This document shows, piece after piece, positions 5,432-7,134 of a stretch of DNA of 7,134 bases; positions within the stretch are counted from its first letter, which is position 1, and each line of letters begins with the position of its first letter. The DNA lies in contig JACQAW010000079.1 in assembly GCA_016194725.1 (NCBI GenBank), positions 1 through 7,134 on the forward strand, given 5' to 3'. Under the pieces are notes generated by a model, which made no database searches, had not been told where the DNA came from, and was given only the letters and a program-made list of their open reading frames with translations. The stretch comes from Deltaproteobacteria bacterium. Lineage in GTDB: Bacteria; Bdellovibrionota; UBA1018; UBA923. The position numbers were made by a program, and so were the translations under genes.

Positions 5432-5447
5432 GGGCACACTTCATGCA
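5432..5447 (+). promoter_or_regulatory. candidate sigma-54 (-24/-12) promoter for the adenylation gene
   Basis: GGGCACACTTCATGCA aligns with the sigma-54 consensus TGGCACGNNNNTTGCA. The essential GG (5433-5434) and GC (5445-5446) are exactly ten bases apart, and nine of the twelve fixed positions match; mismatches are the leading T, the G after CAC, and the first T before TGC. Transcription would start near 5457, leaving a leader of about 28 nt before the ATG at 5485. No comparably good sigma-70 promoter was seen in the gap. Confidence 0.5.
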
Positions 5448-5475
5448 ACCGCGCTGTGTCGCCACGAGACCAAAA

Positions 5476-5480
5476 GAGGA
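5476..5480 (+). promoter_or_regulatory. ribosome binding site of the adenylation gene
   Basis: GAGGA lies four bases before ATG 5485, slightly closer than ideal, but is part of a purine-rich run AAAAGAGGAAG. It supports 5485 over the internal ATG at 5530, which has no such site. Confidence 0.7.
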
Positions 5481-5484
5481 AGCC

Positions 5485-7134
5485 ATGGAACTCAATCCCG
5501 AGATCGTCAGCGTTGAAAAACTCACTCGAATGACAAAGCCCTCACTCGGTCACGCTTTCAACTTAGACACGAGCCCCCTTTCGGAAAAATTCGGCTGCCT
5601 GCACGACCTTTTCGAAGCTCAGGTGCGCCTGCGCCCCGATGCCGCCGCTCTGATTCTGGGCGACGAGACGATGAGCTACCGTCAGCTTGATCAACGCGCC
5701 AACCAGGTGGCCCGCTATCTTCAAAGCCAGGGCGCCGGACCGGGCAAGTTCGTAGGCCTTTACTTCGAACGCTCGATGCATCCGATCATCGCCATTCTGG
5801 GTTGTTTAAAAAGCGGCGCGGCCTATGTGCCCATCGACCCCAGCTACCCGGGCGACCGCATTCGCCACATCATGCTCGAATCTGAAGCAGTGATGATGGT
5901 CACCGAAAGCGCATTGGCCAGTCGCGCGGCGGAACACTTTGACGGTCTCGTCGCAGCCATCGATTCGGAGGCGGCCGAAATTGACTTACAGTCGCCAAAA
6001 AAACTCACGCGCCTCGAGAGCGGCGTAAAGTCCAGCGACCTGGCCTACGTTATTTATACGTCGGGCACCACCGGCCGCCCCAAAGGCGTCATGGCCGAAC
6101 ACGGCCACGTGTGCAAGTTCGTGCTCGCCTTCAATGAAGTTTGCGGCACCACGCCGCAAGACCGCGTGTATCAGGGATTTTCGCTCAGCTTTGACGGCTC
6201 GGTTGAAGAAATCTGGATGGCCTTTTCAAACGGCTCGGCCCTGGTCGTGGGCGACAAGCAAACGCCCCGGTTCGGCAACGAGCTCGGGCAGTACATGGCG
6301 CAAAAGGGCGTGACGTATTTTTCGACGGTGCCCACTTTGCTTTCGACCATCACTGACGGCGTCTCGACCCTCAAGTGGCTCGTAGTAAGCGGCGAAATCT
6401 GCCCCATGGAAATCGTGAACCGCTGGGCCCGTCCGGGGCTTTGCATGCTCAATGTTTACGGCCCCACCGAAGCCACGGTGAACACCACCGCGTTTGAATG
6501 CGTGGCGGGCAAGCCCATCACCATAGGCCGCCCTCTGAAAGGTTACGGCATTCACATCGTCGACGCCAACTTGCGTCCGGTGCCGAAGGGTGAAAAGGGC
6601 GAACTATTCGTCAGCGGCGAAACGCTGGCGCGCGGCTATCTGAAACAACCCGAGCTGACCTCTGAAAAATTCATGACCATCGCCGGCGAAAACGGCAAGG
6701 CCCTGCGTCTTTACCGAACGGGCGACCTCGTGCGGTGGAATGACGCTGGCGAATTGGAGTTTTTCGGCCGCATCGACAGCCAGGTTAAAATTCGCGGTTA
6801 CCGCGTCGAGCTTGCCGAAATCGAATCCGTTCTTCTTGAGCACGAGCGCATTCGTTCAGCGAGCGTAAAACTTTTCGAGCGCGACGGACTCCAAGAATTG
6901 GCGGCTTACATCATGATCGACTCGCCCGCCAATCCGCTTGACCGCGCTGACGTGCTTTCGCGCCTTGCCACGCGCGTGCCGCCCTACATGATTCCGGGCT
7001 ACCTCGACGTCGTGGCTGAACTTCCCATGCTGACCAGCGGCAAAGTGGACCGCAACCGCCTGCCCGCGCCGGTGGCTCCGCTGGTGGCGATCGCGACAAA
7101 CATTGTCGAGCCCGAAACGGCGCTTGAGCACCTC
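5485..7134 (+). CDS. NRPS-type amino-acid adenylation protein, probably Pls (epsilon-poly-lysine synthetase)-like; 3' end beyond window
   Basis: The frame is open for 550 codons from ATG 5485 to the window end, with GAGGA (5476-5480) four bases upstream. It holds one complete adenylation domain, which activates an amino acid as its AMP ester: LSYRQLD-like MSYRQLD (63-69), the P-loop-like YTSGTTGRPKGV (191-202), A4 FSLSFDGSVEEIW (232-244), A5 NVYGPTEATV (323-332), A7 YRTGDLVRW (410-418), A8 GRIDSQVKIRGYRVELAEIE (428-447) and A10 TSGKVDRNRLP with Lys520. No condensation domain precedes it; residues 1-36 are a short leader. GFSLSFDGSVEEIW and NRWARPGLCMLNVYGPTEATV resemble the family with the 'NRPS terminal domain of unknown function' that includes epsilon-poly-L-lysine synthetase. 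By hand alignment to GrsA, the specificity residues are D237, G238, E241, S280, V300, S302, V324, V332, N333 and K520, close to lysine codes. A thiolation domain and membrane C-terminus are expected downstream but not visible. Confidence 0.9.
   Translation, partial: MELNPEIVSVEKLTRMTKPSLGHAFNLDTSPLSEKFGCLHDLFEAQVRLRPDAAALILGDETMSYRQLDQRANQVARYLQSQGAGPGKFVGLYFERSMHPIIAILGCLKSGAAYVPIDPSYPGDRIRHIMLESEAVMMVTESALASRAAEHFDGLVAAIDSEAAEIDLQSPKKLTRLESGVKSSDLAYVIYTSGTTGRPKGVMAEHGHVCKFVLAFNEVCGTTPQDRVYQGFSLSFDGSVEEIWMAFSNGSALVVGDKQTPRFGNELGQYMAQKGVTYFSTVPTLLSTITDGVSTLKWLVVSGEICPMEIVNRWARPGLCMLNVYGPTEATVNTTAFECVAGKPITIGRPLKGYGIHIVDANLRPVPKGEKGELFVSGETLARGYLKQPELTSEKFMTIAGENGKALRLYRTGDLVRWNDAGELEFFGRIDSQVKIRGYRVELAEIESVLLEHERIRSASVKLFERDGLQELAAYIMIDSPANPLDRADVLSRLATRVPPYMIPGYLDVVAELPMLTSGKVDRNRLPAPVAPLVAIATNIVEPETALEHL

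Larger units (their letters stand above)
5192..5484. other. 293-nt non-coding leader between aceK and the adenylation gene
   Basis: I see no convincing gene on either strand. The stretch holds a possible hairpin terminator just after aceK (5208-5227), short direct repeats (5254-5348), overlapping GGCCA/TGGCC inverted repeats (5303-5323), an A7 run (5390-5396), a sigma-54-like promoter (5432-5447) and the ribosome binding site of the next gene. The density of such elements suggests a real regulatory region for the synthetase gene. Confidence 0.6.

Overview
The window reads as part of a Gram-negative, GC-moderate to GC-rich bacterial chromosome. Evidence for this is a BrkB/YihY-type inner-membrane protein, Sec signal peptides, an isocitrate dehydrogenase kinase/phosphatase (AceK, essentially a proteobacterial family) and a candidate sigma-54 promoter. 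A deltaproteobacterial or Bdellovibrio-like lineage is a guess from this mix; nothing here fixes the taxon. All genes lie on the plus strand. No tRNA, rRNA, CRISPR array or insertion sequence was seen.

Layout. 1-405 is the C-terminal end of a YihY/BrkB-family membrane protein. 433-1068 encodes an exported protein of unknown function. 1075-1989 encodes an alpha/beta hydrolase of the hormone-sensitive-lipase type with HGGG and GDSAGG motifs. 1990-2078 is a short AT-richer gap with a palindrome and a strong Shine-Dalgarno site. 2079-2744 encodes a cysteine-rich exported protein with an HExxH motif. 2729-3529 encodes a membrane-anchored helical protein of unknown function. 3531-5191 is aceK, broken into two reading frames (3531-4667 and 4664-5191). 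The break appears to be an internal deletion of roughly 97 nt that removes part of the kinase N-lobe and shifts the frame. 5192-5484 is a 293-nt non-coding leader with hairpins, short direct repeats and a sigma-54-like promoter. 5485 to the window end is the start of a large non-ribosomal-peptide-synthetase-type protein; a complete adenylation domain is visible.

How the parts relate. Genes from 433 to 5191 are tightly spaced (6 nt, 89 nt, 16-nt overlap, 1 nt, 4-nt overlap) and may be co-transcribed, but they do not form a recognisable pathway. AceK is away from aceA/aceB and is probably decaying. The adenylation protein is a separate transcription unit. Its A domain has no upstream condensation domain. 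Its sequence around the A4-A5 region looks like the epsilon-poly-lysine synthetase (Pls)-like family, and its specificity residues read by eye as D-G-E-S-V-S-V-V-N-K, which resembles known lysine codes. A homopoly-amino-acid or lysine-activating synthetase under sigma-54 control is the most exciting hypothesis here. The thiolation and C-terminal membrane domains that would test it lie beyond the window.
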